Assembly (NCBI GenBank): GCA_024639925.1
Contig: JAHEGA010000009.1
Span: 1-30,062 of the forward strand
Source of the DNA: Microbacteriaceae bacterium
GTDB lineage: Bacteria; Actinomycetota; Actinomycetes; Actinomycetales; Microbacteriaceae
DNA length: 30,062 bases
Reading direction: 5' to 3'
The notes below the pieces were generated by a model. The model ran no database searches and had not been told where the DNA came from. It worked only from the letters and a program-made list of their open reading frames with translations. Position 1 is the stretch's first letter; every line of letters starts with the position of its first letter. Positions 7,015 to 14,287 of the stretch are shown one piece after another. The position numbers were made by a program, and so were the translations under genes.

Positions 7015-7827
7015 ATGCTGATCCTTGCTGCCACCCCGATCGGCAACCTGGGGGATGCGAGCAAACGCCTCGCGGAGGCCTTTGCCACCGCTGATCTGAT
7101 CGTTGCTGAAGACACTCGGGTGACGAAGAAGCTGCTCGCAAAACTCGAGATTCAGCACCATGCCCGGTTTGTGGTGGCCAATGAGCACTCCGAGGATGAC
7201 GTCATTGAGCAAGCGTTGAAAACATCGCTCAGTGCGGATGTGCTGTTTGTGTCGGATGCGGGAATGCCGGGCATTTCTGACCCGGGTTATGCCCTCGTGA
7301 AAGCCGCGCGTGAGGCTAATGTTCCCCTGTCCATCATTCCCGGGCCCAGCTCCGGGATTAGTGCGCTTGCGGTCAGTGGGTTGCCAACCGACCGTTTTGT
7401 CCACGAGGGTTTCATTCCCCGTAAAGGACGCACGGGATATTTTCAGTCGCTCGCACACGAGCCCCGCACGATGGTCTTCTTTGAATCCCCGCACCGGTTG
7501 GGGGATGCCCTGAGCGATGCGGCGGAGGTTTTTGGCGCTGATCGCCCCGCGTGTGTGGTGCGGGAGCTCACCAAGCTATTTGAACAGGTGGCGTGGGGAA
7601 CCCTGGGTGAACTGGCGGAACAGTTCGAAGAGGGCGTGAAGGGCGAAATAGTGGTGGTGGTGGGCGGAAAACCCCGCGAAGAGGCGAATATCGATGACGC
7701 TGTGACCCAGGTGGCTTCGCTCATGGCCGACGGTGTCAAGAGGTCTGATGCCTGTGCCCAGATCGCCAAAGAAACCGGGCTCACCAAGCGCGAGCTTTAC
7801 GCGGCCAGCATCAGCGCACACCCGTAG
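7015..7827 (+). CDS. rsmI: 16S rRNA (cytidine(1402)-2'-O)-methyltransferase
   Basis: This 270-residue tetrapyrrole-methylase-fold enzyme 2'-O-methylates C1402 of 16S rRNA using S-adenosylmethionine, which helps decoding fidelity at the P site. Diagnostic segments are the N-terminal ATPIGNLGDAS, AEDTR, SDAGMPGISDPG, IPGPSS and FFESPHRL. The C-terminal portion (about 230-270) has the helix-rich RsmI-type tail ending in TKRELYAASI. Start ATG 7015 is four bases after the preceding stop and gives the expected N-terminus. There is no Shine-Dalgarno, so translation may be coupled or leaderless. metG follows closely, and both act in translation. Confidence 0.93.
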   Translation: MLILAATPIGNLGDASKRLAEAFATADLIVAEDTRVTKKLLAKLEIQHHARFVVANEHSEDDVIEQALKTSLSADVLFVSDAGMPGISDPGYALVKAAREANVPLSIIPGPSSGISALAVSGLPTDRFVHEGFIPRKGRTGYFQSLAHEPRTMVFFESPHRLGDALSDAAEVFGADRPACVVRELTKLFEQVAWGTLGELAEQFEEGVKGEIVVVVGGKPREEANIDDAVTQVASLMADGVKRSDACAQIAKETGLTKRELYAASISAHP

Positions 7828-7839
7828 GATTGAGGCTTG

Positions 7840-9423
7840 ATGGCCCACTCTGACGTTGACACTTTCTTTATTGCGACACCGATTTTCTATGTGAATGACG
7901 TGCCGCACATCGGGCACGCCTACACAGAGGTGGCAGCCGATGTCCTCTCTCGGTGGATGCGCCAAAGCGGCATTCCCACCTGGTTCCTGACGGGAACGGA
8001 CGAGCACGGTCAGAAGATCATGCGCACAGCACTGGCCAATGGTGTAACCCCGCGCGAGTGGGCAGACCGCTTGGTGGAGCAGTCCTGGAAACCGCTGTTG
8101 AAGACCCTCAACTTGGCTAACGACGACTTCATCCGCACGACGGACGAGCGACACGAAACCGCGGTCAAGAAGTTCCTTACCCTGCTGCATGACAAGGGTT
8201 ATATCTACCAGGGTGAATACGAAGGTTTTTACTGCGTCGGGTGCGAGGAATACAAACCCGCCGCCGATGTGTTGGAAGGCCAGGGCGAGTTCGAAGGCTC
8301 CAAGCTCTGCTCGATCCACTCTCGCCCAGTCGAAGTGTTGAAGGAAGAGAACTACTTCTTCAAGATGAGCACTTTCCAGCAGGATTTGCTGGATCTCTAT
8401 GCGAACCAGCCCGATTTCATTCAACCGGCCAGTGTGCGCAACGAAATCATTGCCTTCGTGAACCGGGGACTCGAAGACCTCTCCATTTCTCGCTCCAACA
8501 TTGACTGGGGCATCGAAGTGCCCTTCGATGCCGACCATGTCACCTATGTGTGGTTTGAAGCACTGCTCAACTACATCACCGCCACCGGCTGGGGGACGGA
8601 TGACGAAGCGTTTGCGAGCAAGTGGCCTGCCGTTCAGCTGGTGGGTAAAGACATTGCCCGTTTCCACGCGGTGATCTGGCCCGCCATGTTGATGGCGGCA
8701 GGCTTGGCGCCACCCAAAAAGGTGTTCGCCCACGGGTGGTTGCTGGTTGGCGGCGAAAAAATGTCCAAGACGAACCTGACCGGTATTGCGCCCACCGACA
8801 TCACTGATGTCTTTGGCACCGATGCCTTCCGCTACTACTTCCTGCGCGCCATCACGTTTGGCTCGGACGGGTCGTTCTCGTGGGAGGACCTGTCTGCCCG
8901 ATATGAAGCAGAGCTCGCCAATGGACTGGGCAACCTGGCCTCGCGGGTGATTGCAATGGTGAATCGCTACCGGGAGGGTGTTGTCCCGACCATGCCCGAT
9001 GCGAGTGACGCAGACCAGGCCATCTCGCGCGTGATGTCAGAAGCGGTTGATGCTGCCAACACGGCGATGCACAATTTTGCTCCGCACGAGGCTCTTGCTC
9101 AGTTGTGGCGCATCGTGGAAGCCGTGAATGGCTACATCACGGAGCAGGAGCCGTGGGCGCTTGCCAAGGACGACGGCCAGGCAGCGCGCCTGGATGCGGT
9201 GCTTTACACGTCCTTAGACGCGCTCAGGGCGCTTGCAGTAACCCTGTCACCGTTCATGCCAGAGACGACCGAGAAATTGTGGGTCGGGCTGGGTGCAGAC
9301 ACCTCTCTGGGTGCGCTGCAGGAGCAGATCATTCCTGACGCCGGTCACTTCGGAGTCTTGCCAGCAGGGTCCGCTATCGCGGAGCTTTCGGCACTGTTTC
9401 CGCGCATCGAGCAGGACAGCTAA
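7840..9423 (+). CDS. metG: Methionyl-tRNA synthetase
   Basis: This 527-residue class I aminoacyl-tRNA synthetase charges tRNA-Met, including the initiator. The HIGH motif is at residues 23-26 (PHIGHAY) and the KMSKS-type loop near 307-311 (GEKMSKT). A connective-peptide knuckle with CVGC and a later CSIH suggests a partial zinc site. The C-terminal anticodon-binding helical domain is present, but there is no EMAP/Trbp111-type tRNA-binding appendix. The length is that of the short actinobacterial form. ATG 7840 is preceded directly by an in-frame TTG (7837). TAGGAT at 7825-7830 is exactly six bases before that TTG, so initiation could use either codon. Confidence 0.95.
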   Translation: MAHSDVDTFFIATPIFYVNDVPHIGHAYTEVAADVLSRWMRQSGIPTWFLTGTDEHGQKIMRTALANGVTPREWADRLVEQSWKPLLKTLNLANDDFIRTTDERHETAVKKFLTLLHDKGYIYQGEYEGFYCVGCEEYKPAADVLEGQGEFEGSKLCSIHSRPVEVLKEENYFFKMSTFQQDLLDLYANQPDFIQPASVRNEIIAFVNRGLEDLSISRSNIDWGIEVPFDADHVTYVWFEALLNYITATGWGTDDEAFASKWPAVQLVGKDIARFHAVIWPAMLMAAGLAPPKKVFAHGWLLVGGEKMSKTNLTGIAPTDITDVFGTDAFRYYFLRAITFGSDGSFSWEDLSARYEAELANGLGNLASRVIAMVNRYREGVVPTMPDASDADQAISRVMSEAVDAANTAMHNFAPHEALAQLWRIVEAVNGYITEQEPWALAKDDGQAARLDAVLYTSLDALRALAVTLSPFMPETTEKLWVGLGADTSLGALQEQIIPDAGHFGVLPAGSAIAELSALFPRIEQDS

Positions 9424-9436
9424 CGGGGTGGTCCCG

Positions 9437-10375
9437 GTGGATAACCAACTGCCCGCGCACATCCGCACCCGGGGAAGCGCCACCGACAGCGATCGTGCTG
9501 TCGCCTATCCGCCCGCACCGTTACCCCTAGATGTTGGTGTGTATGACAATCACGCTCATCTTGAATTTGCCGACGGGGATAACCCGATGGATTTCACCGA
9601 ACATCTGGACCGAAGCGGCGCCGTGGGGGTGCTGGGTGTGGTGCAGGTGGGAACTGACGTCGAGACCTCAACCTGGTCAGCGGCCCTGGCGGCGAGAGAG
9701 CCTCGCGTCTTGGCGGCGGTTGCCATCCACCCGAATGAGGCACCGCAACTCATGGCCTCCGGCGAATTTGACGATGCCATGGCCGCACTGGATGCGCTCG
9801 CCTCGCAGCCGCGCGTCGTTGCTGTGGGCGAGACCGGTCTTGACTACTTCCGTACTCCACCTGAGCGCCAGCAGGATCAGCGAGACGCGTTTGTCGCCCA
9901 CATCGAATTGGCCAAGAAACACGGCCTAGCCCTGCAAATTCATGACCGAGACGCGCACGATGATGTTGTGGCCACCCTGCTGGAGGTTGGTGCGCCAGAC
10001 AAAACCGTCTTCCACTGCTTCAGTGGCGATCGCCAGCTTGCGGAGACTTTGGCTGAGCACGGTTGGTATGCCTCTTTTTCCGGCACGGTGACCTTCGGTA
10101 ATGCCCATGGTCTTCGCGAAGCTCTTGTGGTGATGCCTCGATCGCAGATTCTGATCGAAACGGATACCCCTTTTCTTACCCCTACCCCTCACCGGGGAAA
10201 GCCCAACAGCCCGTACATGGTGCCGTACACGCTGCGCTCCATGGCAGAGACCCTCGACATGGATGTCACCCTGTTAGCAGCGCAGCTGACCGACAACACC
10301 TTTCAGGTTTATGGACGCTTTGATGATGCCCCAGTGACGGGCCCTGACTCGGTGCTTCGTGAACCCCACCAGTAG
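9437..10375 (+). CDS. tatD: TatD-family metal-dependent deoxyribonuclease
   Basis: This 312-residue TIM-barrel hydrolase is of the TatD type, whose members are Mg-dependent 3'-5' exonucleases. Metal-site motifs are in order: H39 and H41 in DNHAHLEF, the Glu of GETGLDYFR, histidines of LQIHDRDAHDD and FHCFSGD, and the Asp of ETDTPFLTP. GTG 9437 was chosen as the first sensible start after the metG stop, preceded by the G-rich CGGGGTGG. It leaves a roughly 30-residue N-terminal extension before the barrel. The reading frame is open further upstream inside metG, but that part is not homologous. The 3' end overlaps rsmA by 17 bases; the metG-tatD-rsmA order is conserved in actinobacteria. Confidence 0.92.
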   Translation: MDNQLPAHIRTRGSATDSDRAVAYPPAPLPLDVGVYDNHAHLEFADGDNPMDFTEHLDRSGAVGVLGVVQVGTDVETSTWSAALAAREPRVLAAVAIHPNEAPQLMASGEFDDAMAALDALASQPRVVAVGETGLDYFRTPPERQQDQRDAFVAHIELAKKHGLALQIHDRDAHDDVVATLLEVGAPDKTVFHCFSGDRQLAETLAEHGWYASFSGTVTFGNAHGLREALVVMPRSQILIETDTPFLTPTPHRGKPNSPYMVPYTLRSMAETLDMDVTLLAAQLTDNTFQVYGRFDDAPVTGPDSVLREPHQ

Positions 10376-11213
10376 CGCGCGCCTCCTCGGCGCGAGCGAC
10401 ATTCGCGCGCTCGCTTCCCGGGTCGACATCACTCCCACGAAGAAGTTGGGTCAAAACTTTGTGCACGATGCCAACACCGTGCGCAAAATCGTTCAGGCAG
10501 CGCAGCTCCGTGACGATGATCATGTTCTCGAGGTCGGCCCAGGTCTGGGTTCGCTGACACTGGGACTCTTGGATGCCGGAGCTCAGATGACGGCCATCGA
10601 AATTGACCCGCGATTGGCCGCGCTGCTACCCCAGACCATTGAGGATTTCCAGCCCGGCGGTGTGTGCGACGTGATCGAGGCCGATGCCATGGAGGTCACG
10701 GCTCTTCCCACACCACCGACCGTACTGGTCGCCAATTTGCCCTACAACACCGCTGTCCCGATCGTCTTGCACCTGCTGCGCACGTTCCCCACCCTTCGAC
10801 GGGTGTTGGTGATGGTGCAATCGGAAGTAGCTGAGCGACTGGCCGCAAAACCGGGTTCCAAAGCGTATGGGTCACCCAGTGTGAAAGCCTCCTGGTTTGG
10901 GGAGTGGAGCGTTGCAGGCGCAATTTCGCGGCAGGTGTTCTGGCCCGTCCCGAACGTTGATTCGCTGCTGGTGCAGATGGAGGCACACCCGCCACCTGGC
11001 GACGAAGCGCTCCGACGCGTTCTCGACGAACTCGTCACCCATGCGTTTCGTACCCGGCGAAAAATGGCTCGAGGTGCACTCGCCGAATATTTGGGGTCAG
11101 CCCGTGTGAGCGAGCTCATTGAACGGGCGGGACTGAACCCCACCGACCGCGGCGAAGCCTGGGGCTTGGCCGAGTTCGTCGCTCTTGGCCGAGTCGTTCA
11201 GGCGGCCCGCTGA
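10359..11213 (+). CDS. rsmA: 16S rRNA (adenine(1518/1519)-N6)-dimethyltransferase
   Basis: This 284-residue KsgA/RsmA enzyme dimethylates the two adjacent adenines in helix 45 of 16S rRNA during late 30S assembly. The signature KKLGQNF is near residues 28-34. The S-adenosylmethionine site is VLEVGPGLGSLT, and the catalytic NLPYN motif is near residue 126. The C-terminal helical domain carries HAFRTRRKM. GTG 10359 gives the normal N-terminus and lies inside the end of tatD. The stop codon shares one base with the start of the next gene (TGATG), so the permease downstream is probably translationally coupled. Confidence 0.95.
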   Translation: MNPTSSARLLGASDIRALASRVDITPTKKLGQNFVHDANTVRKIVQAAQLRDDDHVLEVGPGLGSLTLGLLDAGAQMTAIEIDPRLAALLPQTIEDFQPGGVCDVIEADAMEVTALPTPPTVLVANLPYNTAVPIVLHLLRTFPTLRRVLVMVQSEVAERLAAKPGSKAYGSPSVKASWFGEWSVAGAISRQVFWPVPNVDSLLVQMEAHPPPGDEALRRVLDELVTHAFRTRRKMARGALAEYLGSARVSELIERAGLNPTDRGEAWGLAEFVALGRVVQAAR

Positions 11214-12163
11214 TGCGATCTAGTCTCTCTACCGCCTGGATCCTGTTGGCCATTGCCATCGGTCTGGGCTTGGGCATTTTTCTGCCGTGGGAATCGACCC
11301 TTCTGGAAGTGGTCACCTGGGTTGCTTTGGGCGCCATGGTCTTTGCTGTTGTCTTGGGCTTGCCGCTGCTCTCGCTTGGCAAAGCCATTGCTAAGCCCCG
11401 TGTTCTGGTGGCGCTTTTCGCGGTGAACCTCCTGGTGGTCCCTGCGGTAGCCTTCATCCTTTCGCGGGTGCTGTGGCAACATCCGGCACTGCAAGTGGGG
11501 TTACTTTTGGTGTTGTTAGCACCGGGAGTAGCACTCTCGTTGACCACCGTTAAGCAAGCCGGTGGGGATGTGGAGAGCGTGCTCGGCGCGAAGCCCATCC
11601 TGTTGGTGGGACAACTGGTGGTCGTGCCCCTTTTTGCGGTGGGCCTCAGCGGCGGGGTTCTCGGGTTCGATGATCTGCCCGATACCTTTGGTGCCATTCT
11701 CGGGGTGATTGTCCTGCCGGCTTCGATCGCCGTGATTGTTCAGCTCGTGGGTGTGCGCCAAGCATCGTGGGCGGGAGCGAGACAGTCGTTGACTCGATAC
11801 ACCGTCGTGTTTATCGCAGTCGCGGTTGCGTTGTCTCTGTGGGTGCGAGTGCCCGCACACATCGATGACCTATTCGAGCTTCTGAGATTGGTTCCCCTGT
11901 TCTTTTCCTTCCTCGTCTTACTGGCCCCCTTGGGCCTGCTTGCGGGCATTCTTGCCAGCCTTACACCGAGCGAAAAGCGCGCCATCATGATCGTGGGGGC
12001 GGGGCGCGGAGGCGTCATCATGCTCCCGATCGTGATGGCACTAGACCCGGAAATGTGGGGTGTGGTTCCCCTCGTGGTCGTGATGCATCTGGTCATCGAA
12101 ATCCTCGGGATGATGGTTTATCGCACGATCGTTCCCGAAATCGTGCCCCTAGAGAACCGTTAG
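11213..12163 (+). CDS. BASS-superfamily permease (bile acid:Na+ symporter / Acr3-like)
   Basis: This 316-residue integral membrane protein has about ten hydrophobic helices arranged as two similar halves. Features typical of the bile acid:sodium symporter and arsenite Acr3 superfamily are LLAPGVALSLTTVKQAGGD in the first half and MIVGAGRGGVIMLPIVMAL in the second. The second corresponds to the crossover-helix region. The conserved cysteine of true Acr3 arsenite pumps is not apparent, so arsenite export is uncertain; organic-acid or sterol-like transport is also possible. The ATG overlaps the rsmA stop by one base. It sits between rsmA and ispE, which are often adjacent in actinobacteria. Confidence 0.75.
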   Translation: MRSSLSTAWILLAIAIGLGLGIFLPWESTLLEVVTWVALGAMVFAVVLGLPLLSLGKAIAKPRVLVALFAVNLLVVPAVAFILSRVLWQHPALQVGLLLVLLAPGVALSLTTVKQAGGDVESVLGAKPILLVGQLVVVPLFAVGLSGGVLGFDDLPDTFGAILGVIVLPASIAVIVQLVGVRQASWAGARQSLTRYTVVFIAVAVALSLWVRVPAHIDDLFELLRLVPLFFSFLVLLAPLGLLAGILASLTPSEKRAIMIVGAGRGGVIMLPIVMALDPEMWGVVPLVVVMHLVIEILGMMVYRTIVPEIVPLENR

Positions 12164-12171
12164 CACTCGAC

Positions 12172-12177
12172 TACTCT
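12172..12177 (+). promoter_or_regulatory. Candidate -10 for leaderless ispE
   Basis: TACTCT (TAnnnT) ends exactly six bases before the ispE ATG, and ispE has no Shine-Dalgarno sequence. This geometry predicts transcription starting at the A of the start codon. No convincing -35 is present. Confidence 0.5.
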
Positions 12178-12183
12178 GACGTC

Positions 12184-13077
12184 ATGACCACAATCACCGC
12201 TCAAGCGCCTGGCAAAATCAACCCGGTTCTCCGGGTGGGCCCCCGTGACGAATCCGGCTACCACGAGCTGTTTACCCTGTTCCACGCCGTCGATCTCTGG
12301 GAGCGAGTGAGTGTGACGAACGCGGAGCGTTTCAGCGTCACCGCGGAGGGGGATTTCCCCCTCGATCACGTCCCGTTTGATGCGAGCAATATTGTGATTC
12401 AGGCGGGAGTGGCGCTTGCTGCCGCCATTGGTCACGACGGTGCTGCTGCCTGCCACATCCACAAAAGTATTCCCGTCGGCGGCGGAATGGGCGGTGGATC
12501 CGCCGACGCTGCGGCAGCACTGGTGGCGCTCAATGAACTCTGGGGAAACAAGGCCGATTCCTCCACCCTTCACACCATCGCGGCGAGCTTGGGAGCTGAT
12601 GTTCCCTTTGCTCTTGTGGGCGGATCAGCACTCGGGCGTGGCAACGGTAGCGATCTCACTCCCGTGCCCTCTGGCGAGTTCTCCTGGGTCCTGCTACCCA
12701 GTGATCATCATCTCTCCACGCCGGAGGTCTATGGGCACTTTGATGCGCTTACCGGGGGTGACGTTGAGGCTTTACCGACCGAGCTGCCGGCAGACCTGCT
12801 TCAGGCGCTTCGTGTGGGTGATGCGCAGACGCTTGGAGAATTCATGGAAAACGATTTGGGTTCCATGGCCGCTGATCTTTATCCCCGGCTAGTGACGGGT
12901 CTGATGGACAGCCAAATGGGTGGGGCGCTGGGCGCCATCGTCTCGGGCTCTGGCCCGACGCTGGTCGCCCTAGCGAGAGACGCTGATCACCAAGAGGAAC
13001 TCGTTGCTGCCTTGCAGGAGAAAGGCCACCAACCACTTCCTACGCGCTCGACTCCTCGGGGAGCTCATCTGGTGTAA
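12184..13077 (+). CDS. ispE: 4-diphosphocytidyl-2-C-methyl-D-erythritol kinase
   Basis: This 297-residue GHMP kinase phosphorylates CDP-methylerythritol in the non-mevalonate isoprenoid pathway. Key motifs are the N-terminal APGKINPVLRVG with the substrate segment DGYHE-like ESGYHEL, the glycine-rich ATP loop PVGGGMGGGSADAAAAL near residues 98-114, and the C-terminal SGSGPTLVAL. The chosen ATG gives the expected N-terminus; the open frame upstream lies inside the permease gene and is not homologous. A TAnnnT hexamer six bases upstream suggests a leaderless mRNA. The 3' end overlaps lspA, on the opposite strand, by 38 bases. Confidence 0.95.
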   Translation: MTTITAQAPGKINPVLRVGPRDESGYHELFTLFHAVDLWERVSVTNAERFSVTAEGDFPLDHVPFDASNIVIQAGVALAAAIGHDGAAACHIHKSIPVGGGMGGGSADAAAALVALNELWGNKADSSTLHTIAASLGADVPFALVGGSALGRGNGSDLTPVPSGEFSWVLLPSDHHLSTPEVYGHFDALTGGDVEALPTELPADLLQALRVGDAQTLGEFMENDLGSMAADLYPRLVTGLMDSQMGGALGAIVSGSGPTLVALARDADHQEELVAALQEKGHQPLPTRSTPRGAHLV

Positions 13078-13555
13078 CCGGGTCTTTCTGGAACAGGCTC
13101 AACACCACCAGGTAAATTGCTGAGGCCACCAAGAAAATGTCCGCAATGTTGCCGACAAAGAAGCCCGCGTAGTCGATGAAATCGACAATGTGACCTTCGC
13201 CGAAGCCGGGTTCACGGAGTAACCGATCCCCGAGGTGGCTGATTGCTCCGCCGAGCATGCCGGCAAGGCCAATCCCCAGAGACACCCGCGTGGCGCGCAC
13301 AGAGAGCACCACCAGTGCCACCACAGCGACCGCCGCGACGATCGTCAAAATCCACGTCATTCCTGAGGCGAGACCGAACGCTGCTCCGGGGTTGTAGATC
13401 AGGCGCCAGCCGAGCAAATCACCGATGACCGGAACGTATTCCCGGAGCTCAAGCGAGGACTCTGCCCACCACTTTGTGCCCTGGTCCAGGAGAACAATGG
13501 CGATAGCCGAGAGTCCAATCCACCAGCGAAGGGCGTGCGGAGTTTTGCTGGTCAC
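13040..13555 (-). CDS. lspA: Lipoprotein signal peptidase (signal peptidase II)
   Basis: This 171-residue polytopic aspartic protease has four transmembrane helices and cleaves lipoprotein signal peptides after diacylglyceryl modification. Conserved elements are NPGAAFGL (N55), GGAISHLGDRL, HIVDFID with catalytic D125, and GNIADIF with catalytic D139. The usual GNxxDR motif is changed: Asn is replaced by His107 and the preceding Gly by Ser. The GTG start has AAAGGA five or so bases upstream. The gene follows the MarR gene on the same strand by 59 bases and converges on ispE with overlapping 3' ends. Confidence 0.93.
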   Translation of the reverse strand: MTSKTPHALRWWIGLSAIAIVLLDQGTKWWAESSLELREYVPVIGDLLGWRLIYNPGAAFGLASGMTWILTIVAAVAVVALVVLSVRATRVSLGIGLAGMLGGAISHLGDRLLREPGFGEGHIVDFIDYAGFFVGNIADIFLVASAIYLVVLSLFQKDPVTPDELPEESSA

Positions 13556-13614
13556 AATGTCCTTTGGGGGTGGAAGAGCTCTTATTCTCTCACGGGGAGA
13601 GGAGACGCCAGAAG

Positions 13615-14115
13615 CTACCGGCTTTCCACATCCAAGCTGAGGGTTCGCAGCGCATGGGCCATGGACGCGCGGTCTGCCTCAGGGAGGGACCGCAATAATT
13701 CGTGTTCCGCGTCAATCAGTGTGGAAAAGGCGATGTCGATGGCTTCGAGACCCGCAGTGGTCAGCATGACCACGACGCCTCGGCCATCATCGGGGTGAGA
13801 GTTTCTGGTCACCAAACCCTTGGCCTCCAGTTTGCCCAGGCGGTGGGTCATCGCCCCGGAGCTCACCAAGGTTTCTTGCAACAGGTTTTTGGGGCTGAGA
13901 GCGAAAGGCTTGCCGGCGCGGCGGAGCGCTGCCAAAACATCGAATTCCCAGGACTCGAGCCCACTGGCGCGAAACGCGGTTTTTCGGAACGTTTCCACGC
14001 GCTTGCCGATACGGCTCACCCGAGAGAGAACCTCCAGTGGTGACACATCGAGGTCGGGTCGCTCCCGCTGCCACGCTTCGACGATGCGATCAACGTCATC
14101 GCGGGCGGTGGTCAT
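13615..14115 (-). CDS. MarR-family transcriptional regulator
   Basis: This 166-residue dimeric winged-helix repressor-type protein has the recognition region LLQETLVSSGAMTHRLGKLEAKGLVTR (about 92-118), followed by the wing HPDDGRGVVVMLT. This is a typical MarR layout, with long terminal helices for dimerisation. Ligand and targets are unknown. The open frame extends upstream through the tRNA-Gln locus, which is not credible; ATG 14115 is the natural start. GGAGG lies almost directly against this ATG, unusually close. The gene may be co-transcribed with lspA. Confidence 0.88.
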   Translation of the reverse strand: MTTARDDVDRIVEAWQRERPDLDVSPLEVLSRVSRIGKRVETFRKTAFRASGLESWEFDVLAALRRAGKPFALSPKNLLQETLVSSGAMTHRLGKLEAKGLVTRNSHPDDGRGVVVMLTTAGLEAIDIAFSTLIDAEHELLRSLPEADRASMAHALRTLSLDVESR

Positions 14116-14162
14116 CCCTCCATTATCGTTCCTCTGGCACAATGGGGGAGGCCTCTGGCCAT

Positions 14163-14237
14163 TCCGCCTTGGTGTAACGGCAGCACGACAGCCTTTGGAG
14201 CTGTTAGGTCTAGGTTCGAATCCTGGGGGCGGAGCCA
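14163..14237 (+). tRNA. tRNA-Gln(TTG)
   Basis: The cloverleaf can be drawn by hand. The acceptor 14163-14169 pairs with 14227-14233 and has one T-G pair. The anticodon stem is ACAGC/GCTGT, with loop CTTTGGA and anticodon TTG at 14195-14197, which reads CAA. The T loop is TTCGAAT. The discriminator is G14234 and CCA is encoded at 14235-14237. Confidence 0.95.
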
Positions 14238-14275
14238 TTCTTGCGGCGATGGTTTCCGAGTCTCTCTCAGTGCGC

Positions 14276-14281
14276 TTAAAT
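14276..14281 (+). promoter_or_regulatory. Possible -10 for glmU
   Basis: TTAAAT ends exactly six bases before the glmU ATG, matching the spacing at ispE, ftsB and lemA. The second base is T rather than the preferred A, so this is a weaker candidate. It lies 39 bases beyond the tRNA-Gln CCA end. Confidence 0.3.
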
Positions 14282-14287
14282 GGTCGT

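Noticed and set aside
13820..14287. Extended open frame in front of glmU
   Set aside because: It runs through tRNA-Gln and antisense to the MarR gene. GlmU homology starts only at ATG 14288.
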